From Arenicola marina (lineage: Eukaryota; Annelida; Polychaeta; Arenicolidae), in assembly GCA_964019135.1 (NCBI GenBank), contig OZ025256.1, positions 37,110,035 through 37,174,034 on the forward strand: a stretch of DNA of 64,000 nt. Reading direction: 5' to 3'. A program made the position numbers and the translations under genes. Below are positions 34,577 through 45,630 of this stretch, piece by piece. Numbering within the stretch: the stretch's first letter is position 1; each line of letters opens with the position of its first letter. The notes under the pieces are model-generated. The model made no database searches. It saw nothing but the letters and a program-made list of their open reading frames with translations, and was not told the DNA's origin.

Positions 34577-35226
34577 GCTCACCTTTCCCTCCTCCTCATG
34601 CACCACCTCTTCCTCTTCCTCTTTCTCCTCCTCATCCTCCTCCTCTTCCTCCTATTCATTCTCTTCCTTCTCCTCCTCTTCCTCCTCCTCTTCCTCCTAT
34701 TCATTCTCTTCCTTCTCCTCCTCTTCCTCCTTTGCTCACCTTTCGCTCCTTCTCCTCTTTCTCCTCCTCCTCCTTCTCCTCCTCCTCCTCCTCTTCCTCT
34801 TTTGGTCGCTTTTCCTCCTCCTCATCCACCACCTATTCCTCTTCCTCCTTCTCCTCCTCATCCTCCTCCTCTTACTCCTATTCATTCTCTTCCTTCTCCT
34901 CCTCTTCCTCTCTTGCTCACGTTTCGCTCCTTCTCCTCTTTCTCCCCTTCCTCCTGCTCCTTCTCCTCCTCCTCCTCCTCTTCCTCCTTTGCTCACCTTT
35001 CCCTCCTCCTCATCCACCACCTCTTCCTCTTCCTCCTTCTCCTCCTCTTCCTCCTCCTGTTCCTCCTATTCATTCTCTTCCTTCTCCTCCTCTTCCTCCT
35101 TTGCTCACCTTTCGCTCCTTCTCCTCTTTCTCCTCTTCCTCCTGCTCCTTCTCGTCCTCCTCCTCCTCTTCCTCCTTTGCTCACCTTTCCCTCCTCCTCA
35201 TCCACCACCTCTTTCTCTTCCTCCTT

Positions 35227-35257
<31 letters not shown>

Positions 35258-37888
35258 GCTCACCTTTCCCTCCTCCTCATGCACCACCTCTTCCTCTTCC
35301 TCTTTCTCCTCCTCATCCTCCTCCTCTTCCTCCTATTCATTCTCTTCCTTCTCCTCCTCTTCCTCCTCCTCTTCCTCCTATTCATTCTCTTCCTTCTCCT
35401 CCTCTTCCTCCTTTGCTCACCTTTCGCTCCTTCTCCTCCTTCTCCTCCTCCTCCTTCTCCTCCTCCTCCTCCTCTTCCTCTTTTGGTCACTTTTCCTCCT
35501 CCTCATCCACCACCTATTCCTCTTCCTCCTTCTCCTCCTCTTCCTCCTCATCTTCCTCCTATTCATTCTCTTCCTTCTCCTCCTCTTCCTCTCTTGCTCA
35601 CGTTTCGCTCCTTCTCCTCTTTCTCCCCTTCCTCCTGCTCCTTCTCCTCCTCCTCCTCCTCTTCCTCCTTTGCTCACCTTTCCCTCCTCCTCATCCACCA
35701 CCTCTTCCTCTTATTCCTTCTCCTCCTCATCCTCCTCCTCTTCCTCTTCTGCTCACCTTTCCCTCCTCCTCATGCACCACCTCTTCCTCTTCCTCTTTCT
35801 CCTCCTCATCCTCCTCCTCTTCCTCCTATTCATTCTCTTCCTTCTCCTCCTCTTCCTCCTCCTCTTCCTCCTATTCATTCTCTTCCTTCTCCTCCTCTTC
35901 CTCCTTTGCTCACCTTTCGCTCCTTCTCCTCTTTCTCCCCTTCCTCCTGCTCCTTCTCCTCCTCCTTCTCCTCTTTCTCCCCTTCTTCCTGCTCCTTCTC
36001 CTCCTCCTCCTCCTCTTCCTTCTTTGCTCACCTTTTCCTCCTCCTCATCCACCACCTCTTCCTCTTCCTCCTCCTCTTCCTCCTATTCATTCTCTTCCTT
36101 CTCCTCCTCTTCCTCCTTTGCTCACCTTTCGCCCCTTCTCCTCTTTCTCCCCTTCCTCTGGCTCCTTCTCCTCCACCTCCTCCTCTTCCTCCTTTGCTCA
36201 CCTTTCCCTCCTCCTCATCCACCACCTCTTCCTCTTCCTCCTTCTCCTCCTCTTCCTCCTCCTCTTCCTCCTATTCATCCTCTTCCTGCTCTTCCTCTTC
36301 CTCCTTTGCTCACCTTGCGCCCCTTCTTCTTTTTCTCCCGTTCCTCCCGCTCCTTCTCCTCTTTCTCCCCTTCCTCCTGCTCCTTCTCCTCCTCCTCCTC
36401 TTCCTCCTTTGCTCACCTTTCCCTCCTCCTCATCCACCACCTCTTCCTCTTCCTCCTTCTCCTCCTCTTCCTCCTTCTCTTCCTCCTATTCATTCTCTTC
36501 CTTCTCTTCCTCTTCCTCCTTTGCTCACCTTTCGCCCCTTCTCCTCTTTCTCCCCTTCCTCCCGCTCCTTCTCCTCTTTCTCCCCTTCCTGCTGCTCCTT
36601 CTCCTCCTCCTCCTCTTCCTCCTTTGCTCACCTTTCCCTCCTCCTCATCCACCACCTATTCCTCTTCCTCCTTCTCCTCCTCTTCCTCCTCCTCTTCCTC
36701 CTATTCATTCTCTTCCTTCTCCTCCTCTTCCTCCTTTGCTCACCTTTCGCTCCTTCTCCTCCTTCTCCTCCTCCTCCTTCTCCTCCTCCTCCTCTTCCTC
36801 CTTTGCTCACCTTTCCCTCCTCCTCATCCACCACCTCTTCCTCTTCCTCCTTCTCCTCCTCCTCCTCCTCCTCTTCCTCCTATTCATTCTCTTCCTACTC
36901 CTCCTCTTCTTTCTTTGCTCACCTTTCGCTCCTTTTCCTCTTTCTCCCATTCCTCCTGCTCCTCCTCCTCCTCCTCCTCCTCTTCCTCCTTTGCTCACCT
37001 TTCCCTCCTCCTCATCCACCACCTCTTCCTCTTCCTCCTTCTCCTCCTCTTCCTCCTCCTCTTCCTCCTATTCATTCTCTTCCTTCTCCTCCTCTTCCTC
37101 CTTTGCTCACCTTTCGCTCCTTCTCCTCCTTCTCCTCCTCCTCCTTCTCCTCATCCTCCTCCTCTTCCTCCTATTTATTCTCTTCCTTCTCCTCCTCTTC
37201 CTCCTTTGCTCACCTTTCGCCCCTTCTCCTCTTTCTCCTCTTCCTCCTGCTCCTCCTCCTCCTCTTCCTCTTTTGCTCACTTTCCCTCCTCCTCATCCAC
37301 CACCTCTTCCTCTTCCTCCTTCTCCTCCTCTTCCTCCTCCTCTTCCTCCTATTCATTCTTTTCCTTCTCCTCTTCTTCCTCCCTTTCTCACCATTCGCTC
37401 CTTCTCCTCTTTCTCCCCTTCCTCCTGCTCCTTCTCCTCCTCCTCCTCGTCTTCCTCCTTTGCTCACCTTTCCCTCCTCCTCATGCATCACCTCTTCCTC
37501 TTACTCCTTCTCCTCCTCATCCTCTTCCTCTTCCTCTTATTCATTCTCTTCCTTCTCCTCCTCTTCCTCCTTCGCTCACATTTCGCTCCTTCTCCTCTTT
37601 CTCCCCTTCCTCCTGCTCCTTCTCCTCCTCCTCCTCCTCCTCTTCCTCCTTTGCTCACCTTTCCCTCCTCCTCATCCACCACCTCTTCCTCTTCCTCCTT
37701 CTCCTCCTCTTCCTCCTCCTGTTCCTCCTATTCATTCTCTTCCTTCTCCTCCTCTTCCTCCTTTGCTCACCTTTCGCTCCTTCTCCTCTTTCTCCTCTTC
37801 CTCCTGCTCCTTCTCCTCCTCCTCCTCCTCTTCCTCCTTTGCTCACCTTTCCCTCCTCCTCATCCACCACCTCTTTCTCTTCCTCCTT

Positions 37889-37919
<31 letters not shown>

Positions 37920-39386
37920 GCCCACCTTTCCCTCCTCCTCATGCACCACCTCTTCCTCTTCCTCTTTCTCCTCCTCATCCTCCTCCTCTTCCTCCTATTC
38001 ATTCTCTTCCTTCTCCTCCTCTTCCTCCTCCTCTTCCTCCTATTCATTCTCTTCCTTCTCCTCCTCTTCCTCCTTTGCTCACCTTTCGCTCCTTCTCCTC
38101 TTTCTCCTCCTCCTCCTTCTCCTCCTCCTCCTCCTCTTCCTCTTTTGGTCACTTTTCCTCCTCCTCATCCACCACCTATTCCTCTTCCTCCTTCTCCTCC
38201 TCTTCCTCCTCCTCTTACTCCTATTCATTCTCTTCCTTCTCCTCCTCTTCCTCTCTTGCTCACCTTTCGCTCCTTCTCCTCTTTCTCCTCTTCCTCCTGC
38301 TCCTTCTCCTCCTCCTCCTCTTCCTCCTTTGCTCACCTTTCCCTCCTCCTCGTCCACCACCTCTTCCTCTTCCTCTTTCTCCTCCTCATCCTCCTCCTCT
38401 TCCTCCTATTCATTCTCTTCCTTCTCCTCCTCTTCCTCCTCCTCTTCCTCCTATTCATTCTCTTCCTTCTCCTCCTCTTCCTCCTTTGCTCACCTTTCGC
38501 TCCTTCTCCTCCTTCTCCTCCTCCTCCTTCTCCTCCTCCTCCTCCTCTTCCTCTTTTGGTCACTTTTCCTCCTCCTCATCCACCACCTATTCCTCTTCCT
38601 CCTTCTCCTCCTCTTCCTCCTCCTCTTCCTCCTATTCATTCTCTTCCTTCTCCTCCTCTTCCTCTCTTGCTCACGTTTCGCTCCTTCTCCTCCTTCTCCC
38701 CTTCCTCCTGCTCCTTCTCCTCCTCCTCCTCCTCTTCCTTCTTTGCTGACCTTTTCCTCCTCCTCATCCACCACCTCTTCCTCTTCCTCCTCCTCTTCCT
38801 CCTATTCATTCTCTTCCTTCTCCTCCTCTTCCTCCTTTGCTCACCTTTCGCTCCTTCTCCTCTTTCTCCCCTTTCTCCTGCTCCTTCTCCTCCTCCTTCT
38901 CCTCTTCCTCCTTTGCTCACCTTTCCCTCCTCCTCATCCACCACCTCTTCCTCTTCCTCCGTCTCCTCCTCTTCCTCCTCCTCTTCCTCCTATTCATTCT
39001 CTTCCTTCTCCTCCTTTTCCTCATTTGCTCACCTTTCGCTCTTTCTCCTCTTTTTCCTCTTCCTCCTCTTCCTCCTATTCATTCTCTTTCTTCTCCTCCT
39101 TTTCCTCATTTGCTCACCTTTCGCTCTTTCTCCTCTTTTTCCTCTTCCTCCTTATCCTCCTCCTCCTCCTCATCCACGACCTCTTCTTCTTCCTCCTTCT
39201 CCTCCTCTTCCTCCTCCTGTTCCTCCTATTCATTCTCTTCCTTCTCCTCCTCTTCCTCCTTTGCTCACCTTTCGCTCCTTCTCCTCTTTCTCCTCTTCCT
39301 CTTGCTCCTTCTCCTCCTCCTCCTCCTCTTCCTCCTTTGCTCACCTTTCCCTCCTCCTCATCCACCACCTCTTTCTCTTCCTCCTT

Positions 39387-39417
<31 letters not shown>

Positions 39418-42400
39418 GCTCACCTTTCCCTCCTCCTCATGCACCACCTCTTCCTCTTCCTCTTTCTCCTCCTCATCCTCCTCCTCTTCCTCCTATTCAT
39501 TCTCTTCCTTCTCCTCCTCTTCCTCCTCCTCTTCCTCCTATTCATTCTCTTCCTTCTCCTCCTCTTCCTCCTTTGCTCACCTTTCGCTCCTTCTCCTCTT
39601 TCTCCTCCTCCTCCTTCTCCTCCTCCTCCTCCTCTTTCTCTTTTGGTCGCTTTTCCTCCTCCTCATCCACCACCTATTCCTCTTCCTCCTTCTCCTCCTC
39701 TTCCTCCTCCTCTTACTCCTATTCATTCTCTTCCTTCTCCTCCTCTTCCTCTCTTGCTCACGTTTCGCTCCTTCTCCTCTTTCTCCCCTTCCTCCTGCTC
39801 CTTCTCCTCCTCCTCCTCCTCTTCCTCCTTTGCTCACCTTTCCCTCCTCCTCATCCACCACCTCTTCCTCTTCCTCCTTCTCCTCCTCTTCCTCCTCCTG
39901 TTCCTCCTATTCATTCCCTTCCTTCTCCTCCTCTTCCTCCTTTGCTCACCTTTCGCTCCTTCTCCTCTTTCTCCTCTTCCTCCTGCTCCTTCTCCTCCCC
40001 CTCCTCCTCTTCCTCCTTTGCTCACCTTTCCCTCCTCCTCATCCACCACCTCTTTCTCTTCCTCCTTCTCCTCCTCTTCTTCCTCCTCTTCCTCTTCTGC
40101 TCACCTTTCCCTCCTCCTCATGCACCACCTCTTCCTCTTCCTCTTTCTCCTCCTCATCCTCCTCCTCTTCCTCCTATTCATTCTCTTCCTTCTCCTCCTC
40201 TTCCTCCTCCTCTTCCTCCTATTCATTCTCTTCCTTCTCCTCCTCTTCCTCCTTTGCTCACCTTTCGCTCCTTCTCCTCCTTCTCCTCCTCCTCCTTCTC
40301 CTCCTCCTCCTCCTCTTCCTCTTTTGGTCACTTTTCCTCCTCCTCATCCACCACCTATTCCTCTTCCTCCTTCTCCTCCTCTTCCTCCTCCTCTTCCTCC
40401 TATTCATTCTCTTCCTTCTCCTCCTCTTCCTCTCTTGCTCACGTTTCGCTCCTTCTCCTCTTTCTCCCCTTCCTCCTGCTCCTTCTCCTCCTCCTCCTCC
40501 TCTTCCTTCTTTGCTCACCTTTTCCTCCTCCTCATCCACCACCTCTTCCTCTTCCTCCTCCTCTTCCTCCTATTCATTCTCTTCCTTCTCCTCCTCTTCC
40601 TCCTTTGCTCACCTTTCGCCCCTTCTCCTCTTTCTCCCCTTCCTCTGGCTCCTTCTCCTCCACCTCCTCCTCTTCCTCCTTTGCTCACCTTTCCCTCCTC
40701 CTCATCCACCACCTCTTCCTCTTCCTCCTTCTCCTCCTCTTCCTCCTCCTCTTCCTCCTATTCATCCTCTTCCTTCTCTTCCTCTTCCTCGTTTGCTCAC
40801 CTTGCGCCCCTTCTTCTTTTTCTCCCGTTCCTCCCGCTCCTTCTCCTCTTTCTCCCCTTCCTGCTGCTCCTTCTCCTCCTCCTCCTCTTCCTCCTTTGCT
40901 CACCTTTCCCTCCTCCTCATCCACCACCTCTTCCTCTTCCTCCTTCTCCTCCTCTTCCTCCTTCTCTTCCTCCTATTCATTCTCTTCCTTCTCTTCCTCT
41001 TCCTCCTTTGCTCACCTTTCGCCCCTTCTCCTCTTTCTCCCCTTCCTCTGGCTCCTTCTCCTCCACCTCCTCCTCTTCCTCCTTTGCTCACCTTTCCCTC
41101 CTCCTCATCCACCACCTCTTCCTCTTCCTCCTTCTCCTCCTCTTCCTCCTCCTCTTCCTCCTATTCATCCTCTTCCTTCTCTTCCTCTTCCTCCTTTGCT
41201 CACCTTGCGCCCCTTCTCCTCTTTCTCCCCTTCCTCCCGCTCCTTCTCCTCTTTCTCCCCTTCCCCCTGCTCCTTCTCCTCCTCCTTCTCCTCTTCCTCC
41301 TTTGCTCACCTTTCCCTCCTCCTCATGCACCACCTCTTCCTCTTCCTCCTCCTCTTCCTCCTATTCATTCTCTTCCTTCTCCTCCTCTTCTTTCTTTGCT
41401 CACCTTTCGCTCCTTTTCCTCTTTCTCCCATTCCTCCTGCTCCTCCTCCTCCTCCTCCTCCTCTTCCTCCTTTGCTCACCTTTCCCTCCTCCTCATCCAC
41501 CACCTCTTCCTCTTCCTCCTTCTCCTCCTCTTCCTCCTCCTCTTCCTCCTATTCATTCTCTTCCTTCTCCTCCTCTTCCTCCTTTGCTCACCTTTCGCCC
41601 CTTCTCCTCTTTCTCCTCTTCCTCCTGCTCCTCCTCCTCCTCTTCCTCTTTTGCTCACTTTCCCTCCTCCTCATCCACCACCTCTTCCTCTTCCTCCTTC
41701 TCCTCCTCTTCCTCCTCCTCTTCCTCCTATTCATTCTTTTCCTTCTCCTCTTCTTCCTCCCTTTCTCACCATTCGCTCCTTCTCCTCTTTCTCCCCTTCC
41801 TCCTGCTCCTTCTCCTCCTCCTCCTCCTCGTCTTCCTCCTTTGCTCACCTTTCCCTCCTGCTCATGCATCACCTCTTCCTCTTACTCCTTCTCCTCCTCA
41901 TCCTCTTCCTCTTCCTCTTATTCATTCTCTTCCTTCTCCTCCTCTTCCTCCTTCGCTCACATTTCGCTCCTTCTCCACTTTCTCCCCTTCCTCCTGCTCC
42001 TTCTCCTCCTCCTTCTCCTCTTCCTCCTTTGCTCACCTTTCCCTCCTCCTCATCCACCACCTCTTCCTCTTCCTCCTTCTCCTCCTCTTCCTACTCCTGT
42101 TCCTCCTATTCATTCTCTTCCTTCTCCTCCTCTTCCTACTCCTGTTCCTCCTATTCATTCTCTTCCTTCTCCTCCTCTTCCTCCTTTGCTCACCTTTCGC
42201 TCCTTCTCCTCTTTCTCCTCTTCCTCTTGCTCCTTCTCCTCCTCCTCCTCCTCTTCCTCCTTTGCTCACCTTTCCCTCCTCCTCATCCACCACCTCTTCC
42301 TCTTCCTCCTTCTCCTCCTCTTCCTCCTCCTGTTCCTCCTATTCATTCTCTTCCTTCTCCTCCTCTTCCTCCTTTGCTCACCTTTCGCTCCTTCTCCTCT

Positions 42401-42499
42401 TTCTCCTCTTCCTCCTGCTCCTTCTCCTCCTCCTCCTCCTCTTCCTCCTTTGCTCACCTTTCCCTCCTCCTCATCCACCACCTCTTTCTCTTCCTCCTT

Positions 42500-42530
<31 letters not shown>

Positions 42531-43868
42531 GCTCACCTTTCCCTCCTCCTCATGCACCACCTCTTCCTCTTCCTCTTTCTCCTCCTCATCCTCCTCCTCT
42601 TCCTCCTATTCATTCTCTTCCTTCTCCTCCTCTTCCTCCTCCTCTTCCTCCTATTCATTCTCTTCCTTCTCCTCCTCTCCCTCCTTTGCTCACCTTTCGC
42701 CCCTTCTCCTCTTTCTCCCCTTCCTTCTGCTCCTTCCCCTCCTCCTCCTCTTCCTCCTTTGCTCACCTTTCCCTCCTCCTCATCCACCACCTCTTCCTCT
42801 TCCTCCTTCTCCTCCTCTTCCTCCTCCTCTTCCTCTTATTCATTCTCTTCCTTCTCCTCCTCTTCCTCCTTTGCTCACCTTTCGCTCCTTTTCCTCTTTC
42901 TCCCCTTCCCCCTGCTCCTTCTCCTCCTCCTCCTCTTCCTCCTTTGCTCACCTTTCCCTCCTCCTCATCCACCACCTCTTCCTCTTCCTCCTTCTCCTCC
43001 TCTTCCTCCTCCTCTTCCTCTTATTCATTCTCTTCCTTCTCCTCCTCTTCCTCCTTTGCTCACCTTTCGCCCCTTCTCCTCTTTCTCCCCTTCCTTCTGC
43101 TCCTTCTCCTCCTCCTCCTCTTCCTTCTTTGCTGACCTTTTCCTCCTCCTCATCCACCACCTCTTCCTCTTCCTCCTCCTCTTCCTCCTATTTATTCTCT
43201 TCCTTCTCCTCCTCTTCCTCCTTTGCTCACCTTTCGCTCCTTCTCCTCTTTCTCCCCTTCCCCCTGCTCCTTCTCCTCCTCCTCCTCTTCCTCCTTTGCT
43301 CACCTTTCCCTCCTCCTCATCCACCACCTCTTCCTCTTCCTCCTTCTCCTCCTCTTCCTCCTCCTCTTCCTCTAATTCATTCTCTTCCTTCTCCTCCTCT
43401 TCCTCCTTTGCTCACCTTTCGCTCCTTCTCCTCTTTCTCCCCTTCCCCCTGCTCCTTCTCCTCCTCCTCCTCTTCCTCCTTTGCTCACCTTTCCCTCCTC
43501 CTCATCCACCACCTCTTCCTCTTCCTCCTTCTCCTCCTCTTCCTCCTCCTCTTCCTCTTATTCATTCTCTTCCTTCTCCTCCTCTTCCTCCTTTGCTCAC
43601 CTTTCGCCCCTTCTCCTCTTTCTCCCCTTCCCCCTGCTCCTTCTCCTCCTCCTCCTCCTCCTCTTCCTCCTTCGCTCACTTTTCCCTCCTCCTCATCCAC
43701 CACCTCTTCCTCCTTCTCCTCCTCTTCCTCCTCCTATTCTTTCTATTCATTCTCTTCCTTCTCCTCCTCTTCCTCCTTTGCTCACCTTTCCCTCCTTCTC
43801 CTCCTTCTCTCCTGCCCCCTGCTCCTTCTCCTCCTCCTCCTCCTCCTCCTCTTCCTCCTTTGCTCATC
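28391..43868. repeat. 15.5-kb polypyrimidine (CT) minisatellite array
   Basis: The plus strand is almost wholly C and T, in roughly 80 composite units of about 170 to 218 bp. A typical composite unit joins a block of about 112 bp (marked by CATCCACCACCTCTTCC and CTATTCATTCTC) and one of about 76 to 82 bp (marked by TTTCGCTCC or TTTCGCCCC). Both blocks start at the anchor CTTTGCTCACCTTT. I saw no AG dinucleotide on the plus strand, and all three plus frames stay open for 10 to 15 kb because stop codons need purines. Minus-strand Arg/Glu/Gly-rich ORFs stop once per unit. These ORFs are compositional and not genes. Purine/pyrimidine asymmetry favours triplex (H-DNA) formation. Confidence 0.97.
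30500..38350. repeat. 3340-bp higher-order repeat within the CT array, 2.3 copies
   Basis: Copy A is about 30500-33839, copy B about 33840-37179 and copy C about 37180-38350, cut short. Landmarks recur exactly 3340 bp apart through A and B (for example 30541/33881, 31920/35260, 33288/36628), and C follows at 3340 then 3343 bp. Segments I compared differ by about one base per 100 or fewer. Parts reappear with other offsets at 39577-42800, so blocks have been reshuffled. Confidence 0.85.
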
Positions 43869-43937
43869 CTTCTCTACATCGTCATGTTTCGGTTGTGTTT
43901 TACCTGTGGTTGCTGTGACCTTTGCCCGGCCAGCCAG

Positions 43938-43952
43938 CCAGTAGAGGGCGCC
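43938..43952 (+). promoter_or_regulatory. Consensus CTCF-type site
   Basis: CCAGTAGAGGGCGCC matches the CTCF core CCASYAGRKGGCRSY at all 15 positions. It lies 70 bp beyond the right edge of the CT array. CTCF is conserved across bilaterians, so a boundary or looping role is possible, though binding cannot be told from sequence. Confidence 0.5.
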
Positions 43953-44289
43953 ACTGGCGGTGCGGCTTGATACTGCGTCCAGCCAGCGTCCGTGACCGCA
44001 GCCTATTGCCATCGACATCTAATGGCCCGCACAGTCGTCACCCGATAGACTTTGTCAGACGCTGGCTTAGTGCTTTTTTCTTTTCGAGTGACAACGTAAG
44101 TTAGCTCTGAGTGGCCAGACGAAAAAAAGTGAGGCAATGCTTACCGAGGGTGCAACGGGAATCATTTGAAGCGTCCATCCGGGTGAGGACAGACACTAGG
44201 GGTGGTGTAGAGGTGGAAGGGGGGGGGGGTGGGGAGGGGAGATGTGTCTGGTAATAGCCGCCGTCTACCCCAGCGTTTGCCATTGTGCC

Positions 44290-44313
44290 ATTGGTTAACA
44301 CAAACATGGCGGC
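44290..44313 (+). promoter_or_regulatory. YY1/TISU-like element with inverted CCAAT
   Basis: ATTGG (44290-44294) is followed by AACATGGCGGC (44303-44313), an exact match to the YY1 core AANATGGCGGC and 11 of 12 to the TISU short-leader element. Such pairs mark TATA-less promoters. The ATG within it opens only four codons, so this is not evidence of a coding start. Confidence 0.35.
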
Positions 44314-44386
44314 TTCTTGACGCCATTGACAATAGAGAAAAACAGTCAAGGGAATTAACCATAGTGTCATAGGTCATGACAGGCTA

Positions 44387-44655
44387 CGTCATTACATCTT
44401 CATTACATAAATAATGCATCTCGTTACAAGGACGTGAAGACGTCACAAACTGATGATGCGCCGTCAGATTATGAGACGATCATTTATTGATGATGTCAAG
44501 TCAACTGTTGATCATATCATACGTCATTTGATGCCATGCGTCATTATACCTTATTGGTGAACGCCAATTGGTGACGTCATGCGGCACCACATGACGTCAC
44601 TGCCTGATGATGTCATATGTCATAACACAATGACGTTCTAAAATGTTCTGTGACG
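44387..44655. promoter_or_regulatory. Cluster of CRE and CRE half-sites
   Basis: CGTCA or TGACG occurs at 44387, 44441, 44462, 44522, 44539, 44631 and 44651, and full TGACGTCA palindromes at 44572-44579 and 44592-44599. A CCAAT/ATTGG overlap (44564-44571) abuts the first palindrome. About half a CRE half-site would be expected by chance in this length. The cluster is not a tandem repeat. CREB/ATF control of a nearby promoter is inference. Confidence 0.45.
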
Positions 44656-44787
44656 TGAGCGGTTGAAGTACTGACTGCCTACACCCCCACCTTATGCAGT
44701 GATGGAACCTGAACCTGCAGCCAAGAACCTGCAGACAAGCTCATGTCGGGGCTTTATGGGTCCTGTGGGGTTAGTCCCGCTCCTATG

Positions 44788-44802
44788 ATGCTAGATGGCG
44801 CT
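44788..44802 (+). promoter_or_regulatory. CTCF-like site, 12 of 15 match
   Basis: The core CTAGATGGCGCT (44791-44802) fits the 3' twelve positions of the CTCF consensus, while the first three positions differ. A further one-mismatch relative, CCAGCAGAGGGAGCT, lies at 45156-45170. With the full match at 43938, three CTCF-like sites in the same orientation fall within 1.3 kb. Confidence 0.3.
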
Positions 44803-45630
44803 CGTATCTGGCAACTGTTCCCTGAAAACTATTCCTTCGAATTTGCCGTCTCGAAAAAATTGCCAATGAATGAAAAAAATCTTTTTTAACTAAAGCAACA
44901 CACAAGGATGAAAACCGGATCATAAAAGGCTTTTATTCTCATCAATGTCAAGGCTTGTTTTTTAGTCTGATGTCAACAGATATTCGCTAAGTCTACTTTA
45001 GTTACTTTATCAAATTAAACCACAGGCACTATATAATCAGCTGATAGGCGCGGGACAAGACCTCGCGGCACATATAACGCCCCGACAAGCGTAAACATTT
45101 CCCCGGGAAACACTCGTAAGTGAAAAACTGATGGGAGAACCAACGCCGCACTCTGCCAGCAGAGGGAGCTCGTTCCTCACATCGCCTCTGCACCACATAA
45201 CCGCCAACCTCGCGGTTGACCTCAACGGTGCTGGGGTAAAACAAGGTTTTCGAGGGTGGTTCAGGTTAAACTTTGTATTTTCGATGCAGCATTTGGAAAA
45301 TGTAGTCATTCCGTTGTCGTACACGGGGTCAGAGATCAAATGGGGGGAGGGGGCGCAAAGGGGGGGGGGGGTCGTGTTCCCAGATCAAGAAGAATACATT
45401 TCTTTATTTCCAGATGACGAGGAATTAAAAGAACTCCCCGTATACAAAGGAAGGGCAGATACATGATATTAATTGACGATTTCCCGATTCACGGTTATTT
45501 AATTCCGTGTTCATGATTAATGAAAATCCATGATCTCGGGGGTCGGCTAATATCCCATTCCCAGTTCACGCAGAATAATTTTCCTCATTCTCCATTCGCG
45601 GTGAGATGTAAAGCCTATTGCAGAGGAACG

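Larger units (their letters stand above)
43869..45630. other. Unique segment between the CT and 26-bp arrays, rich in regulatory-like motifs
   Basis: It contains the CTCF-, YY1- and CRE-like sites listed separately, G runs at 44219-44229 and 45361-45371, and A/T-rich sequence at 44860-45020. ORFs of 60 to 111 codons are unrecognised. On the minus strand, a good splice donor CACAG/GTAAAA (boundary 43904/43903) lies 35 bp from the CT array. Confidence 0.55.

Noticed and set aside
28261-43703. Dozens of minus-strand Arg/Glu/Gly-rich ORFs of 60 to 165 codons, each near MVDEEEGKVSKGG
   Set aside because: They recur once per CT-array unit and end at the same repeat-encoded stop. They are translations of the repeat, with no start context or conservation beyond the DNA repeat.
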